Source: Actinomyces procaprae (GTDB lineage: Bacteria > Actinomycetota > Actinomycetes > Actinomycetales > Actinomycetaceae). Taken from it: a stretch of 64,000 nucleotides of DNA. The position numbers and the translations under genes are program-made. Below the pieces are notes generated by a model. It was given only the letters and a program-made list of their open reading frames with translations. It searched no databases and was not told where the DNA came from. The stretch's first letter is position 1. Every line of letters starts with the position of its first letter. Of this stretch, positions 17,493-26,650 are shown one piece after another. The stretch spans positions 1,860,001 to 1,924,000 of the forward strand of contig NZ_CP039292.1 of the NCBI RefSeq assembly GCF_004798665.1, read 5' to 3'.

Positions 17493-18203
17493 GTGGATCC
17501 TCTCGCGCTGCCGCTGTCCGTCCTGCTGGCCCTGTGGGCGCCGCTGCCCTCCTCTCAGGGACGCGCCGTCGTGCAAGGTCCCGACGGCGTGCATGAGGCC
17601 GCCGACGACGTCTCCCCGTGGGGGCTGGGACGTGTCCCCCTGGAGCAGTGGGTGGCCGACTTCGGCCCGCTCGCCAGGGTGAGCGCGGTGCTGCCCTCCC
17701 CTGGGGACCCGCTTGCGGGACTGGCCGCCGCCGTCGAGGTCGGCGAGGGCGTCGTGATGCAGGCCGTCACCGGACGCAGCGTGCTGCTGGTACCGTGGGC
17801 CGCCGGAACCTCCGTGACCTGGCAGGTGGAGGAGATGCTCGCACCGCTTCCGCCGCTGGACGCATCCCAGGCGCGCCGCGACGTGCACTCCGCCACCGAG
17901 GACGCCATCGATGCGCTGGTCGAGCTGGACCTGGCCCGCGAGCGCCCCGAGCTGGCAGACACGCTCAACGACCTGGTCACCGCCGTCGTCGATCCGCGGC
18001 TGCTGCCGCCCGGCATGGATACGCGGCGGCGGGTACTGCTGGAGCGGTCCCTGCGCCTGCGGGCGATGTGCACCCTGGCCCTGGACGACGACGGCGCGGC
18101 CACCACGGCGCTGCAGGCCGACCGGCGCGCGGCGATTCTGCGTCCACTGCTGGCCGCCGCCCGGCAGGGCGTTGCCGCCGCCACCGAGTGGTGGGCGCAC
18201 TGA
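17493..18203 (+). CDS. Conserved actinobacterial hypothetical protein
   Basis: 236 aa, no recognised domain. The first half is beta-rich and hydrophobic (AVEVGEGVVMQAVTGRSVLLVPWAAG) and the second half is helical (RREVHSATEDAIDALVELD-like, then DTRRRVLLERSLRLRAMCTLALDDDGA). There is no signal peptide. The GTG start at 17493 follows TATGGT by 8 nt, so a leaderless mRNA is likely. It ends at a strong terminator convergent with glgA. Confidence 0.65.
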   Translation: MDPLALPLSVLLALWAPLPSSQGRAVVQGPDGVHEAADDVSPWGLGRVPLEQWVADFGPLARVSAVLPSPGDPLAGLAAAVEVGEGVVMQAVTGRSVLLVPWAAGTSVTWQVEEMLAPLPPLDASQARRDVHSATEDAIDALVELDLARERPELADTLNDLVTAVVDPRLLPPGMDTRRRVLLERSLRLRAMCTLALDDDGAATTALQADRRAAILRPLLAAARQGVAAATEWWAH

Positions 18204-18211
18204 CGCTCCTG

Positions 18212-18256
18212 CGCCGAGGGCGCCGCCACCGTTCACAGGTGGCGGCGCCCTCGGCG
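18212..18256. terminator. Bidirectional terminator between the hypothetical gene and glgA
   Basis: A perfect 19-bp stem (18212-18230 with 18238-18256) with a 7-nt loop lies between convergent genes. It is GC-rich and is followed only by a short TT. Confidence 0.75.
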
Positions 18257-18293
18257 TTATGCGGCAGTCCGGCTGGCTACGCGCGCGACGGCG

Positions 18294-19556
18294 TCAGCGC
18301 GGGTTGGCCAGCGCCCACCGGTAGACCTCCATGGTCCGGTCGGCGATGGCGGTCCAGGAGAAGTGCTCCTCCACCCGCTTGCGGGCGGCACGGCCCATCT
18401 GCTGGGCCTTGTCGGCGTCCATGACCAGCTCGGTGAGCCGATCGGCCAGGTCGGTGGCGAACTGCTCGGGGTGGATGGGGGTACCGGTGCCGTCTTGCAG
18501 CTGCTCGATCGGTACCAGGTAGCCGGTCTCGCCGTCGACGATGACGTCCGGGATGCCGCCGGTTGCGGAGCCGACCACGGGCAGCCCCATGGCCATGGCC
18601 TCGAGGTTGACGATGCCCAGGGGCTCGTACACCGAGGGGCAGACGAAGACGTCGGAGGCGGCCAGAACCGCCTGGAGCTCGCGGTGCGGGAGCATCTCCT
18701 CGATCATGATCACGCCGGTGCGCTGCCCCTGCAGGGCGGCGACGGCGTCATCCACCTCCGCCTTGATCTCGGGGGTGTCGGGGGCGCCGGCGCACAGGAT
18801 GACCTGGACCTCGGACGGCAGCTTCTCGACGGCGCGCAGCAGGTGGGGCAGGCCCTTCTGCCGGGTGATACGGCCGACGAACACCACCGTGGGGCGGGAG
18901 GTGTCGATGCCGTAGCGCTGGCGGACCTGTGCGGCCAGTTCATCGAAGTCGGCGTCCTCGGGGCGGGCCCAGCCCGCCAGGTCGATGCCGTTGTGCACCA
19001 CCTTGACGCGCTCGGGGTCGACGTTCGGGTAGGACTTGAGGATGTCGGCGCGCATGCCGTTGGACACGGCGATGATCGCGGAGGCCCCCTCGTAGGCCTG
19101 CTGCTCCGCCCAGGAGGACAGGGCGTAGCCGCCGCCCAGCTGCTCGGCCTTCCAGGGGCGCATGGGCTCCAGGGAGTGGGCGGACAGGATGTGGGGGATG
19201 CCGTAGAGCAGGCCCGCCAGGTGTCCGGCGAGGTTGGCGTACCAGGTGTGGGAGTGGACGATGTCCGCACCCTCGACTCCGGGCACCATCTCCAGGTCGA
19301 CTCCGAAGGTGCGCAGGGCGGCGTTGGCGCCCTCGAGCTCGGCCACCTCCGGGTAGCCGGTCACGCCCGCGTCGGCACCCTCGGTGCCGGGCTCGCGCGG
19401 ACCGCCGAAGGCGTGCACGCGCACGTCCGCAAGTGGTCGCAGTACCTTGGCGAGCTCATTGACGTGGACACCGGCACCGCCGTAGATGAAGGGCGGATAC
19501 TCCTTGGTCAGCAGGTCGACTCGCAGTCCGTCACTGATGTTGGTTTCGTCGGTCAC
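18294..19556 (-). CDS. glgA: Glycogen synthase, actinobacterial GT4 type
   Basis: 420 aa, GT-B fold. The N-terminal domain starts VDLLTKEYPPFIYGGAGVHV, the donor loop of GT4-type starch/glycogen synthases. VFVGRITRQKGLPHLL opens the C-terminal domain, and PSVYEPLGIVNLEAMAMGLPVVGS is the nucleotide-sugar binding E-x7-E motif. It extends alpha-1,4-glucans from ADP-glucose (or makes maltose-1-phosphate, as related GlgM does). The GTG at 19556 is chosen because AAGGAG lies just upstream; the longer frame to 19724 has no support. It is divergent from glgC, so substrate supply and polymerisation genes share a control region. Confidence 0.9.
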   Translation of the reverse strand: MTDETNISDGLRVDLLTKEYPPFIYGGAGVHVNELAKVLRPLADVRVHAFGGPREPGTEGADAGVTGYPEVAELEGANAALRTFGVDLEMVPGVEGADIVHSHTWYANLAGHLAGLLYGIPHILSAHSLEPMRPWKAEQLGGGYALSSWAEQQAYEGASAIIAVSNGMRADILKSYPNVDPERVKVVHNGIDLAGWARPEDADFDELAAQVRQRYGIDTSRPTVVFVGRITRQKGLPHLLRAVEKLPSEVQVILCAGAPDTPEIKAEVDDAVAALQGQRTGVIMIEEMLPHRELQAVLAASDVFVCPSVYEPLGIVNLEAMAMGLPVVGSATGGIPDVIVDGETGYLVPIEQLQDGTGTPIHPEQFATDLADRLTELVMDADKAQQMGRAARKRVEEHFSWTAIADRTMEVYRWALANPR

Positions 19557-19766
19557 AGCACTCTCCTTCGTGGTTGTGCACCCATGCACATCCGGCGGGC
19601 CTTGTCGTAGGTCACACAGTATCTCCGACCGGGGCTCGGCGCCCAGTTTTGGCGCGTCCGGGTCCGCTCCCGTGCCGGCGGCGCGCTGGCACCCGGCGCG
19701 CCGGACGATCCGGAAGCACTTCAATCCAATCGGCCCATTCGACTCCCGAGATGACGAAAATCACCG

Positions 19767-19772
19767 TATGGT
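19767..19772 (+). promoter_or_regulatory. -10 box of the glgC leaderless promoter
   Basis: TATGGT is followed by 6 nt and the ATG of glgC at 19779; there is no Shine-Dalgarno sequence. The rest of the 222-bp glgA/glgC divergent region shows no clear operator. Confidence 0.5.
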
Positions 19773-19778
19773 AGCCCC

Positions 19779-21023
19779 ATGGCTTCTCCTCGCGTCCTCG
19801 CAATCATCCTCGCCGGCGGTGAAGGCAAGCGCCTCATGCCGCTGACGGTCGACCGCGCCAAGCCCGCCGTGCCCTTCGGCGGGATCTACCGGCTCATCGA
19901 CTTCTCCCTGTCCAACATGATCAACTCGGGCTTCCTGAAGGTGGTCGTGCTCACCCAGTACAAGTCGCACTCGCTGGACCGCCACATCTCCAAGACCTGG
20001 CGAATGTCCGACATGCTGGGCAACTACATCGCACCCGTACCCGCGCAGCAGCGCGTGGGCAAGCACTGGTTCCTCGGCTCCGCCGACGCCATCTACCAGT
20101 CCCTGAACCTGGTTGAGGACGAGCGCCCGGACTACGTGGTCATCACCGGTGCGGACAACATCTACCGCATGGACTTCTCCCAGATGCTCGACCACCACAT
20201 CGCCTCCGGGCTGCCGTGCACCGTCGCCGGCATCCGGCAGCCGCGCGAGCTCGCGGACCAGTTCGGCATCATCGAGTCCGACCCCGACTCGCGCGGCAAG
20301 ATCAAGGCCTTCGTGGAGAAGCCCAAGGAGACGCCGGGCCTGCCGGACTCCCCGGATGAGGTACTCGCCTCCATGGGCAACTACATCATGGATGCCGACG
20401 CCCTGACCGAGGCGGTCACCATTGACGCCGCGGACGAGGCCTCCAAGCACGACATGGGCGGGAACATCGTCCCCTGGTTCGTCGGCCAGGGAGCAGCCGG
20501 CGTCTACGACTTCAAGGACAACGAGGTCCCCGGCGCCACCGAGCGGGACCGCGACTACTGGCGCGACGTCGGTACCGTGGACGCCTTCTACGAGGCTCAC
20601 CAGGACCTGATCAGCGTCAGCCCCGTGTTCAACCTGTACAACAGCCGGTGGCCGCTGTTCGCGGGCTACACCAACTCAATGCCGCCGGCGAAGTTCGTCT
20701 ACGGCCATCACGAGCGCCTGGGCCACGCCGTCGACTCCGTCGTCTCCCCGGGTGTCATCATCTCCGGCGGTGAGGTCATCTCCTCGGTGCTCTCCCCCGA
20801 GGTTCGGGTGAACTCCTGGTCCTCGGTGCGCGAGTCGGTGCTGATGGACGGGGTCAACGTCGGACGCAACACCGTGGTCAACCGTGCCATCCTGGACAAG
20901 AACGTCGTCGTCGAGGAGGGCGCCATGGTCGGTATCGACCCGGAGCACGACCGTGAGCGCGGCTTCACCGTGACCGAGTCCGGCATCACCGTCGTCGCCA
21001 AGGGCCAGCGGGTCACGCGCTGA
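19779..21023 (+). CDS. glgC: Glucose-1-phosphate adenylyltransferase (ADP-glucose pyrophosphorylase)
   Basis: 414 aa, the usual length. It makes ADP-glucose from glucose-1-phosphate and ATP, the committed step of glycogen synthesis. The nucleotidyltransferase domain begins [29 protein letters not shown]. The substrate motif IVEKPKE-like FVEKPKE occurs near 185, and [14 protein letters not shown] near 260. The C-terminal left-handed beta-helix covers about 290-405. It is divergent from glgA and followed by a hairpin terminator. Confidence 0.95.
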   Translation: MASPRVLAIILAGGEGKRLMPLTVDRAKPAVPFGGIYRLIDFSLSNMINSGFLKVVVLTQYKSHSLDRHISKTWRMSDMLGNYIAPVPAQQRVGKHWFLGSADAIYQSLNLVEDERPDYVVITGADNIYRMDFSQMLDHHIASGLPCTVAGIRQPRELADQFGIIESDPDSRGKIKAFVEKPKETPGLPDSPDEVLASMGNYIMDADALTEAVTIDAADEASKHDMGGNIVPWFVGQGAAGVYDFKDNEVPGATERDRDYWRDVGTVDAFYEAHQDLISVSPVFNLYNSRWPLFAGYTNSMPPAKFVYGHHERLGHAVDSVVSPGVIISGGEVISSVLSPEVRVNSWSSVRESVLMDGVNVGRNTVVNRAILDKNVVVEEGAMVGIDPEHDRERGFTVTESGITVVAKGQRVTR

Positions 21024-21066
21024 CGACGGATCGGAGTCCCTGACCCGGCGCAGAGCGGCCGGGTCA

Positions 21067-21101
21067 CGCCGCCCCGGGATCGCGATGATCCCGGGGCGGC
21101 G
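21067..21101 (+). terminator. Hairpin terminator after glgC
   Basis: A perfect 15-bp stem (21067-21081 with 21087-21101) with the loop GCGAT follows glgC. There is no T run. Confidence 0.65.
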
Positions 21102-21136
21102 TCGTGTGTGGCGCCGTCATTGGTTAGCATCCGCCC

Positions 21137-21847
21137 ATGCACTCATCCACGCCCTCCGCCGTCAGCCCCGCCGGTACCCCGCGCATCAGCGGCGCACACG
21201 CCACCGGCGAGCTGGCCTCCATGGGGCCCGGCCTGCTGGTGATGGACGTCGACTCGACCCTGATCGAGCAGGAGGTGATCGAGCTGATCGCCGAGCGCGC
21301 CGGCACCCGGGATCGCGTCGCCGCGGTGACGGAGCGAGCCATGCGCGGAGAGCTGGACTTCGCCGCGTCCCTGCGTGAACGCGTGGCGACGCTCGCCGGC
21401 GTGCCGGACTCGGTATTCGCCGAGGTGCTGGAGCAGGTGCGGCTGACCCCGGGGGCGCGGGAGCTCATCGCCGCCCTGCACGCGCGCGGATGCCGAGTCG
21501 GGGTGGTCTCCGGCGGTTTTGAGGAGGTTGTGGGCCCGCTCGCACGGCGCCTGGGGATCGATCATGTGGCCGCCAACCGGTTGGAGGTTGCTGACGGCGC
21601 ACTGACCGGCAGGGTGGAGGGGCGGATCGTGGACCGTGAGGAGAAGGTCCGTTGCCTGCGCGCATGGGCGCAGACGGACGGCGTCCCCATGGCGCGCACT
21701 ATCGCCATGGGTGACGGCGCGAATGATCTTGGCATGATCGCAGCGGCGGGGCTGGGGGTGGCGTTCTGCGCGAAGCCGGTGGTGGCCGCGGCAGCGCCAG
21801 CCGCAGTGCATGTGCGTGACCTGACGGCGGTGCTGGAGCTGCTCTAG
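21137..21847 (+). CDS. serB: Phosphoserine phosphatase
   Basis: 236 aa, HAD superfamily. Motif I is MDVDSTLIEQEVIEL (nucleophile and acid Asp near 36 and 38), motif II is VVSGGFEEV, and motif III/IV is AMGDGANDLGMI. The cap-region glutamate (EQEVIE) marks phosphoserine specificity. It makes serine from phosphoserine. The ATG at 21137 follows TAGCAT by 6 nt (leaderless). Direct repeat array A begins 12 nt after the stop codon. ACT regulatory domains found in some SerB proteins are absent. Confidence 0.9.
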   Translation: MHSSTPSAVSPAGTPRISGAHATGELASMGPGLLVMDVDSTLIEQEVIELIAERAGTRDRVAAVTERAMRGELDFAASLRERVATLAGVPDSVFAEVLEQVRLTPGARELIAALHARGCRVGVVSGGFEEVVGPLARRLGIDHVAANRLEVADGALTGRVEGRIVDREEKVRCLRAWAQTDGVPMARTIAMGDGANDLGMIAAAGLGVAFCAKPVVAAAAPAAVHVRDLTAVLELL

Positions 21848-21858
21848 CACGCCAACCG

Positions 21859-21946
21859 CACCGAGGTCGGTCGTTGTTACCACCGAGGTCGGTCGTAATA
21901 ACCACCGAGGTCGGTCGATATAACCACCGAGGTCGGTCGAAGTGGC
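21859..21946 (+). repeat. Direct tandem repeat array A (four 22-nt units)
   Basis: Four units start at 21859, 21881, 21903 and 21925. Each begins CACCGAGGTCGGTCG; units 1-3 then end TTGTTAC, TAATAAC and ATATAAC, and the fourth ends AAGTGGC and runs into unique sequence. CCGA and TCGG inside the core are complementary around GG. The array lies between the convergent genes serB and the SixA-like gene. It is related to arrays at 32757, 47907, 26337 and 27827. Confidence 0.9.
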
Positions 21947-21964
21947 GCCGTGGGTCGGCGTGGC

Positions 21965-22477
21965 TCAGCGCGGAGCGGTGACGATCTCGCTCAGGTGCGC
22001 GGCCCGGGGGCCGAGCCCGGCCCATTGCCCCGAAACCTGTAGCAGGAGTGCGGTGGCCGTCGGGATTCCGAAGGAGACCTGGTCGGCAAGGTCGTCGACG
22101 GTGTCGTGCAGCATGTGCGCCAGTACCGAGACGGTCGGCTCGTGGCCAACCACCAGCACCTGACGGGTCGTCTCCGGCAGGGGCTGCAGCAGGCGGAGTA
22201 TGCCTCCGGGGCCCTCGTGGTAGATCTCCGGCTCCACCCGCGTTTGTGCGGGGGCCAGGCGCTCACGCATCGGGCCGGCGGTCTGGCGGGCGCGGGCAGC
22301 GGGTGAGACCAGCAGCAGGTCGAGGCTCGGCACCCTGCGTTCCAGAGAGCGGGCGAGCTCGTCGGCCAGGAGTCGTCCACGCGAGGTCAGCGGGCGCTCA
22401 AGATCGGTGGGAGCGTTGTGGGACGCCTTCGAGTGCCGTACCAGCACGAGGATCTTCCCGGGGGAGTCATTCGTCAC
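21965..22477 (-). CDS. SixA-like histidine phosphatase family protein
   Basis: 170 aa. It begins with the phosphoglycerate mutase-type RHG motif, here LVLVRHSKASHN (catalytic His at about 15), has ERPLTSRGRLLADELA and the second catalytic His in VLVVGHEPTVSVLAHML. The form RHSKA is typical of SixA phosphohistidine phosphatases. Substrate unknown. The GTG start overlaps the 3' end of fabI by 11 nt, and TAGGGT lies 6 nt upstream, so it could be read through from fabI or have its own leaderless promoter. Confidence 0.85.
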   Translation of the reverse strand: MTNDSPGKILVLVRHSKASHNAPTDLERPLTSRGRLLADELARSLERRVPSLDLLLVSPAARARQTAGPMRERLAPAQTRVEPEIYHEGPGGILRLLQPLPETTRQVLVVGHEPTVSVLAHMLHDTVDDLADQVSFGIPTATALLLQVSGQWAGLGPRAAHLSEIVTAPR

Positions 22478-23318
22478 GCGGATACCCTACCGTCAGCCGC
22501 AGGGGGGCACCGCCGTCGGCGTGGATGACTTGACCGGTGGTGGCCGGCAGCCAGTCCGACAGCAGCGCAACAGCGGTGCGGGCGACGGCGGTGGCATCGT
22601 TGCGGTCCCAGCCCAGTGGGGCGGCCGCCTCCCAGCTAGTCGCCAAGGCGTCCACCCCGGGGATGGCCGAGGCGGCGGGTGTTGCCAGTGGTCCGGCGCT
22701 GACAGCGTTCACGCGCACGCCCGCCGGGCCCAGTTCGACGGCGAGGCCGCGCACGCTCGCCTCGAGCGCCGCCTTCAGTGGCCCCATCCAGCCGTAGCCG
22801 GGGTGGACGTGCCCGGTGTCGAAGGTGAGGGCCACCACCGACGAACGCGGGCCGAGCAGGGGGCGTAAGGCGTCAACCAGTGCCGGGAGGGAGCCCGCCG
22901 ACACGGTGAACGCCTCCGCCAGTGACCGGGCGCGCGCGCCCGGGTCTGCGGTATCACCCCCGGCCCCTGTGCGGGAGGGCAGCAGCGTGCCCAGCACGGT
23001 GGGGCCGCCGCGGGCGATGGCGTGTACCACGCCGTCCAGGCGCTCCACCCCCGCCGTGCGCAGCCGCTCCGGCAAGGCGGCCAAGGAGGCCGCGTCGGCC
23101 ACGTCCAGGGGCAGCGCATCCGGTGACCCGCCAAGGCGGCGGGCCGTAGCCGCAGTCAGGTGCAGCGTGCGCGGGTGACCGGTGAGGACCAGGCGCGCAC
23201 CCTGCTGCCGGGCGGCGACGGCGATGGCGGCCGCAATGGATGCGGGACGCAGTACGCCCGTGACCAGGATGGTGCGGCCGTCGAGTAGGCCCGCGGACGG
23301 GTGCGGTTGCTCGCTCAT
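22467..23318 (-). CDS. fabI: Enoyl-[acyl-carrier-protein] reductase (NADH), InhA/FabI type
   Basis: 283 aa, divergent short-chain dehydrogenase. It reduces the enoyl double bond in the last step of each fatty-acid elongation round. The N-terminus is GRTILVTGVLRPASIAAAIA, the modified cofactor loop of enoyl reductases. The catalytic Y-x2-M-x3-K arrangement is GYGWMGPLKAAL, very like InhA. AGPLATPAASAIPG is the substrate loop. ATG at 23318 gives the family N-terminus; the frame extended to 23522 is not supported. No other fatty-acid genes are adjacent. Confidence 0.9.
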   Translation of the reverse strand: MSEQPHPSAGLLDGRTILVTGVLRPASIAAAIAVAARQQGARLVLTGHPRTLHLTAATARRLGGSPDALPLDVADAASLAALPERLRTAGVERLDGVVHAIARGGPTVLGTLLPSRTGAGGDTADPGARARSLAEAFTVSAGSLPALVDALRPLLGPRSSVVALTFDTGHVHPGYGWMGPLKAALEASVRGLAVELGPAGVRVNAVSAGPLATPAASAIPGVDALATSWEAAAPLGWDRNDATAVARTAVALLSDWLPATTGQVIHADGGAPLRLTVGYPRDE

Positions 23319-23355
23319 GGCACCAGCCTTGCACGCGGCGGCATCCTGAAGCAGG

Positions 23356-24711
23356 ATGTGCCAGCATGTGCCGGTGACTCCTTCGTCTGAGCCGAACCTG
23401 CCGCCGAGCGCCTCGCCGGTGCCGGCATCGCACTGCCCCGCAGACGCCGAGGGTGATGTCGCACCACCGCCCCTGCGTATCGGCCCGCTTGCTATCGCCA
23501 CACCCGTGGTACTTGCGCCCATGGCGGGAGTGACTAACGCCTCGTTCAGGCGCCTGTGCCGCCTCTACGGCGAGCGGGCGCTGCCAGACGCGCTACGGCC
23601 CGCACTTGAGGGGCCGGTCACCACCGACGACGGCGGCCTGGCTGCTCCGGCGGGCCTGTACGTCACCGAGATGGTCACCACAAGGGCACTGGTGGAGCGC
23701 AACGCCAAGACCCTCGCCATGGTGCGCACGGACCCCGCGGAGCGGGTTCGCTCCATTCAGCTGTATGGGGTGGATCCGGCCACGGTGGCCGCTGCGGTGC
23801 GGATCCTGGTGGAAGAGGACCTGGCCGACCACATCGACCTCAACTTCGGCTGCCCGGTGCCGAAGGTGACCCGCAAGGGCGGTGGCGCGGCTCTGCCCTG
23901 GAAGCGGGACCTGCTGGAGGCGATCATGCGCGCGGCGGTGCAGGCCTCGCAGGCGGCGGTACACGCCGCCCGCCGGGAGTACGAGGTGCCGGTGACCGTG
24001 AAGATGCGGCTGGGCATCGACGAGGAGCACGAGACCTTCCTGGATGCCGCCCGGCTCGCGGCCGATGCCGGGATCGCCGCGCTGGCGCTGCATGCGCGCA
24101 CGGCCCGGCAGCACTATGCCGGCAAGGCCCGCTGGGACCAGATCGCCCGTCTGAAGGAGGCCACCAGCCTACCGGTTCTGGGCAATGGGGACGTGTGGAG
24201 CGGGGACGACGCCGTCGCCATGCTGAAGGAGACCGGCTGTGACGGCGTCGTCGTCGGGCGCGGCTGCCAGGGGCGGCCGTGGCTGTTCGCCGACATTGTC
24301 TCCGCCATGCACGGCCACAAGGAGCGCACCCGTCCCGACCTGGACGCGGTGATCGCCGTGATCAAGGAGCACGGGCGCCTGCTGGCGGCGGAAATGGGCG
24401 AGGACCGGGGGGTGCGTGACCTGCGCAAGCACATCGGCTGGTACCTGAAGGGCTATCCGGTGGGTGGGGCTGCGCGTGCCGAGCTGATGCGCGTGTCCTC
24501 GCTCACCGAGCTCGACGCGGCACTGGCACGGATGCGTGAGCGCCTACCCGAGCAGGTGCCCTTCCCCGGAAGTGCGGCAGAGGGTCCGCGTGGGCGGGCC
24601 GGCAGCCCGCGCCGACCCCACCTGCCCGACGGCTGGCTGGACTCCCCCTGCCTCGGCGAGGCGGATCGGGCGCTGCTGGCCGACGCCGAACTGGACGTCT
24701 CCGGAGGCTGA
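23356..24711 (+). CDS. dusB: tRNA-dihydrouridine synthase DusB family
   Basis: 451 aa, longer than usual because of about 45 extra N-terminal and 50 extra C-terminal residues. It is an FMN-dependent TIM barrel that reduces uridines in tRNA. Motifs: VVLAPMAGVTNASFRRLCR, the catalytic-Cys loop DLNFGCPVPKVTRKGGGAALPW, LALHARTARQHYAGKARWD, and LGNGDVWSGDDAVAML with GVVVGRGCQGRPWLF. The start is uncertain: ATG 23356 or GTG 23374; neither has a clear ribosome binding site. It is divergent from fabI. Confidence 0.9.
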   Translation: MCQHVPVTPSSEPNLPPSASPVPASHCPADAEGDVAPPPLRIGPLAIATPVVLAPMAGVTNASFRRLCRLYGERALPDALRPALEGPVTTDDGGLAAPAGLYVTEMVTTRALVERNAKTLAMVRTDPAERVRSIQLYGVDPATVAAAVRILVEEDLADHIDLNFGCPVPKVTRKGGGAALPWKRDLLEAIMRAAVQASQAAVHAARREYEVPVTVKMRLGIDEEHETFLDAARLAADAGIAALALHARTARQHYAGKARWDQIARLKEATSLPVLGNGDVWSGDDAVAMLKETGCDGVVVGRGCQGRPWLFADIVSAMHGHKERTRPDLDAVIAVIKEHGRLLAAEMGEDRGVRDLRKHIGWYLKGYPVGGAARAELMRVSSLTELDAALARMRERLPEQVPFPGSAAEGPRGRAGSPRRPHLPDGWLDSPCLGEADRALLADAELDVSGG

Positions 24712-24778
24712 GCCGACGCGACGCGCCCAGCCGCTCGCTGAACCGAGACGGCGAGCCCGTTCCCCGCGGGCATGCGCC

Positions 24779-26170
24779 TCATGGCCGTTGCCCGCGGAGC
24801 ACCGAGTCAGGCCCTTGCGGACGTGGTCGACTCGCCGGTGCGGCACACAGGGCGGCGGCGATCGCCGTCGTCGCCGGGATGGCCAGCACCAGGCCGATGG
24901 AGGACACCAGGGTGCGCACGACCTCCTCGGCGATCTCACCGGACAGGAGCGTGTCTGTGAATGACCGGTCGATCAGGGAGGCGGCCAGGATCAGCGGCAG
25001 GGCGGTGCCGGCGTAGGCGAAGGCGAGGGTGTAGACGGTGGAGGCGATGTGGTCGCGGCCGATTCGCATGCCGCCGGTGAACAGTCGTGCCCGCCCGAGT
25101 GCCGGGTTGGCGGCGTGCAGCTCCCACACGGCGGAGGCCTGGGTGATGGTGACATCGTTGAGTACGCCCAGTGCCGCCACCACCATGCCGCAGGTGAGCA
25201 GGGCCTGCAGGTTGATGCCGCCCACCATTGCCGTCAGTGTCAGCGCGGTCTCCTCGGTGGCACCGGTCAGGTTGGCAGCGTCCACGCCCCACAGTGACAG
25301 CAGGACGGTGATCACCACGCCGGCGAAGGTGCCCAGCAGGGCGGTGGTGGTGCGCACGGAGATGCCGTGGGCCACGTAGACGGCGGCGAGCATCATGGCC
25401 GATGCCCCCACCAGCGTCACCCACATGGGTGAGGCCAGGTCCAGCAGCGCCGGGATCATGAAGCCGAGCAGGACGCCCGTGGCCAGCAGCAGACCCAGCA
25501 CGCTCAGTGCCCCCTTGCGTCCGGCAACGGCGACTACCAGCACCAGGTACACGACCGCCAGCGCCGCCACCGGAACCTGGCGGTCGTAGTCGACGAACAC
25601 GTACGGGGTGCCGGAGGCGAGTGCTGCGGGGCTGTACATGACCTTCAGGCGATCTCCGGCGTCGGCCGCGGCCAGGGACTCGGCAGGGACGTGCACCGGC
25701 ATGACCAGGCCAGCGCCGTCGCCTGAGGTGATCTCCGCGCAGACGGCGTCGGCCAGCAGGGAGTCGTTTGACACCCCCGCCAGTGCGCCGGTGGTGTCGG
25801 CGCAGTCGGCGGTGTCCAGGGAGGTGATGGTGGCGGACTCCATGCTCGCTCCGTCGGCGGTGAAGGGCCGAGAGCCAAGCAGGGAGCCGCCGCCCGGCCA
25901 CAGCACGATCAGGCCGATCAGTGTGGCCGCAACCAGGGGCACAACGATTGCGGCCAGTACCAGGCGTACTCGCCCGGCCTCGGCAGCCCCCAGGTTGAGG
26001 GGGCCGGAGTGGCTGTGCGCCGCAGAGGGTGCGTGCGGGCCCGAGTCGTGCGAGCCCGAGGCGGCATCGGCACCTCCGGTCGGTGATTCCCCGGCGTCAG
26101 CGTTGCTCGGCTCATGGATGGGCGGCTCGGCGGGCGCTGCGGCGGCGTTCGGCGTCGTCTCGTCGTTCAC
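24779..26170 (-). CDS. YibE/F-family integral membrane protein
   Basis: 463 aa. A disordered acidic N-terminus of about 55 residues (PNAAAAPAEPPIHEPSNADA) is followed by one transmembrane helix. An extracytoplasmic domain of about 100 residues comes next, with D-x-D/Cys residues (DTADCADTTGAL, VDYDRQVPV). At least seven further transmembrane helices of the YibE/F domain follow. The function of the family is unknown; some members are secreted-protein or export related. The GTG at 26170 is chosen because upstream codons run into the repeat array. It is divergent from the DUF559 gene. Confidence 0.8.
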   Translation of the reverse strand: MNDETTPNAAAAPAEPPIHEPSNADAGESPTGGADAASGSHDSGPHAPSAAHSHSGPLNLGAAEAGRVRLVLAAIVVPLVAATLIGLIVLWPGGGSLLGSRPFTADGASMESATITSLDTADCADTTGALAGVSNDSLLADAVCAEITSGDGAGLVMPVHVPAESLAAADAGDRLKVMYSPAALASGTPYVFVDYDRQVPVAALAVVYLVLVVAVAGRKGALSVLGLLLATGVLLGFMIPALLDLASPMWVTLVGASAMMLAAVYVAHGISVRTTTALLGTFAGVVITVLLSLWGVDAANLTGATEETALTLTAMVGGINLQALLTCGMVVAALGVLNDVTITQASAVWELHAANPALGRARLFTGGMRIGRDHIASTVYTLAFAYAGTALPLILAASLIDRSFTDTLLSGEIAEEVVRTLVSSIGLVLAIPATTAIAAALCAAPASRPRPQGPDSVLRGQRP

Positions 26171-26650
26171 GCCGCCATCATGCCCGCCGAACGGGCCGAA
26201 CCGCGGGCACCGCGCAGGCACGTCGCCCTGATGCGGCCGGCCCCGGCTTGAGCCGGCTTGAGGTGCCTCGGGCGGCACGAGCCGGCAGGCGTGCGCCGAC
26301 CAGCCGCTCATCCCCCCGGCCAAATACACCCCGGCACGTTGCACGACCCCGGGCCGCGTTGCACGGCCTTCGGGTGCGTTGCACGACCCCCGGGTGGTCG
26401 TGCAACAGGCACCGAGGTCGTGCAGTGTCACCGAGGTCGTGCAGTGAGAGGCCCGCGGCACCGCAAAATGAGACCAACCAGCGGTCGAGGATTACGGACA
26501 GTGCGGACCACCGAAATACTCCCGCGGAGGCCGGCCAACCAAGGCGCCAAAACACACAGGTGACATTAGCGGCACCCCAGACAACCGTTTGTCCACAGTC
26601 GACGATACGAGTAGTGGTCATCGCACCCGACTTCGGCGAATACTGAAGCC
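26171..26650. other. Intergenic region containing palindromic array D and the DUF559 gene promoter
   Basis: 480 bp. Positions 26337-26445 are array D. From about 26446 to 26650 the base composition is less GC-rich than its surroundings. AATACT at 26639-26644 lies 6 nt before the ATG at 26651 and is the probable -10 box. There is no gene in this stretch. Confidence 0.5.
26337..26445. repeat. Palindromic repeat array D (three plus three units), left flank of the DUF559 gene
   Basis: Three forward units CGTTGCACGRCC start at 26337, 26357 and 26377 (20-nt pitch). They face three inverted units GGTCGTGCA at 26396, 26416 and 26435. The centre is a perfect 11-bp hairpin (26378-26388 with 26396-26406) with loop CCCGGGT. 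The two right-hand junctions read CACCGAGGTCG, the core of arrays A-C. The central 48 nt (26378-26425) match the reverse complement of array E at 46 positions. Confidence 0.9.

Noticed and set aside
21859..21946. CRISPR array
   Set aside because: The 22-nt units follow each other without spacers of 30 nt or so, the variable part is only 7 nt, and there are no cas genes.
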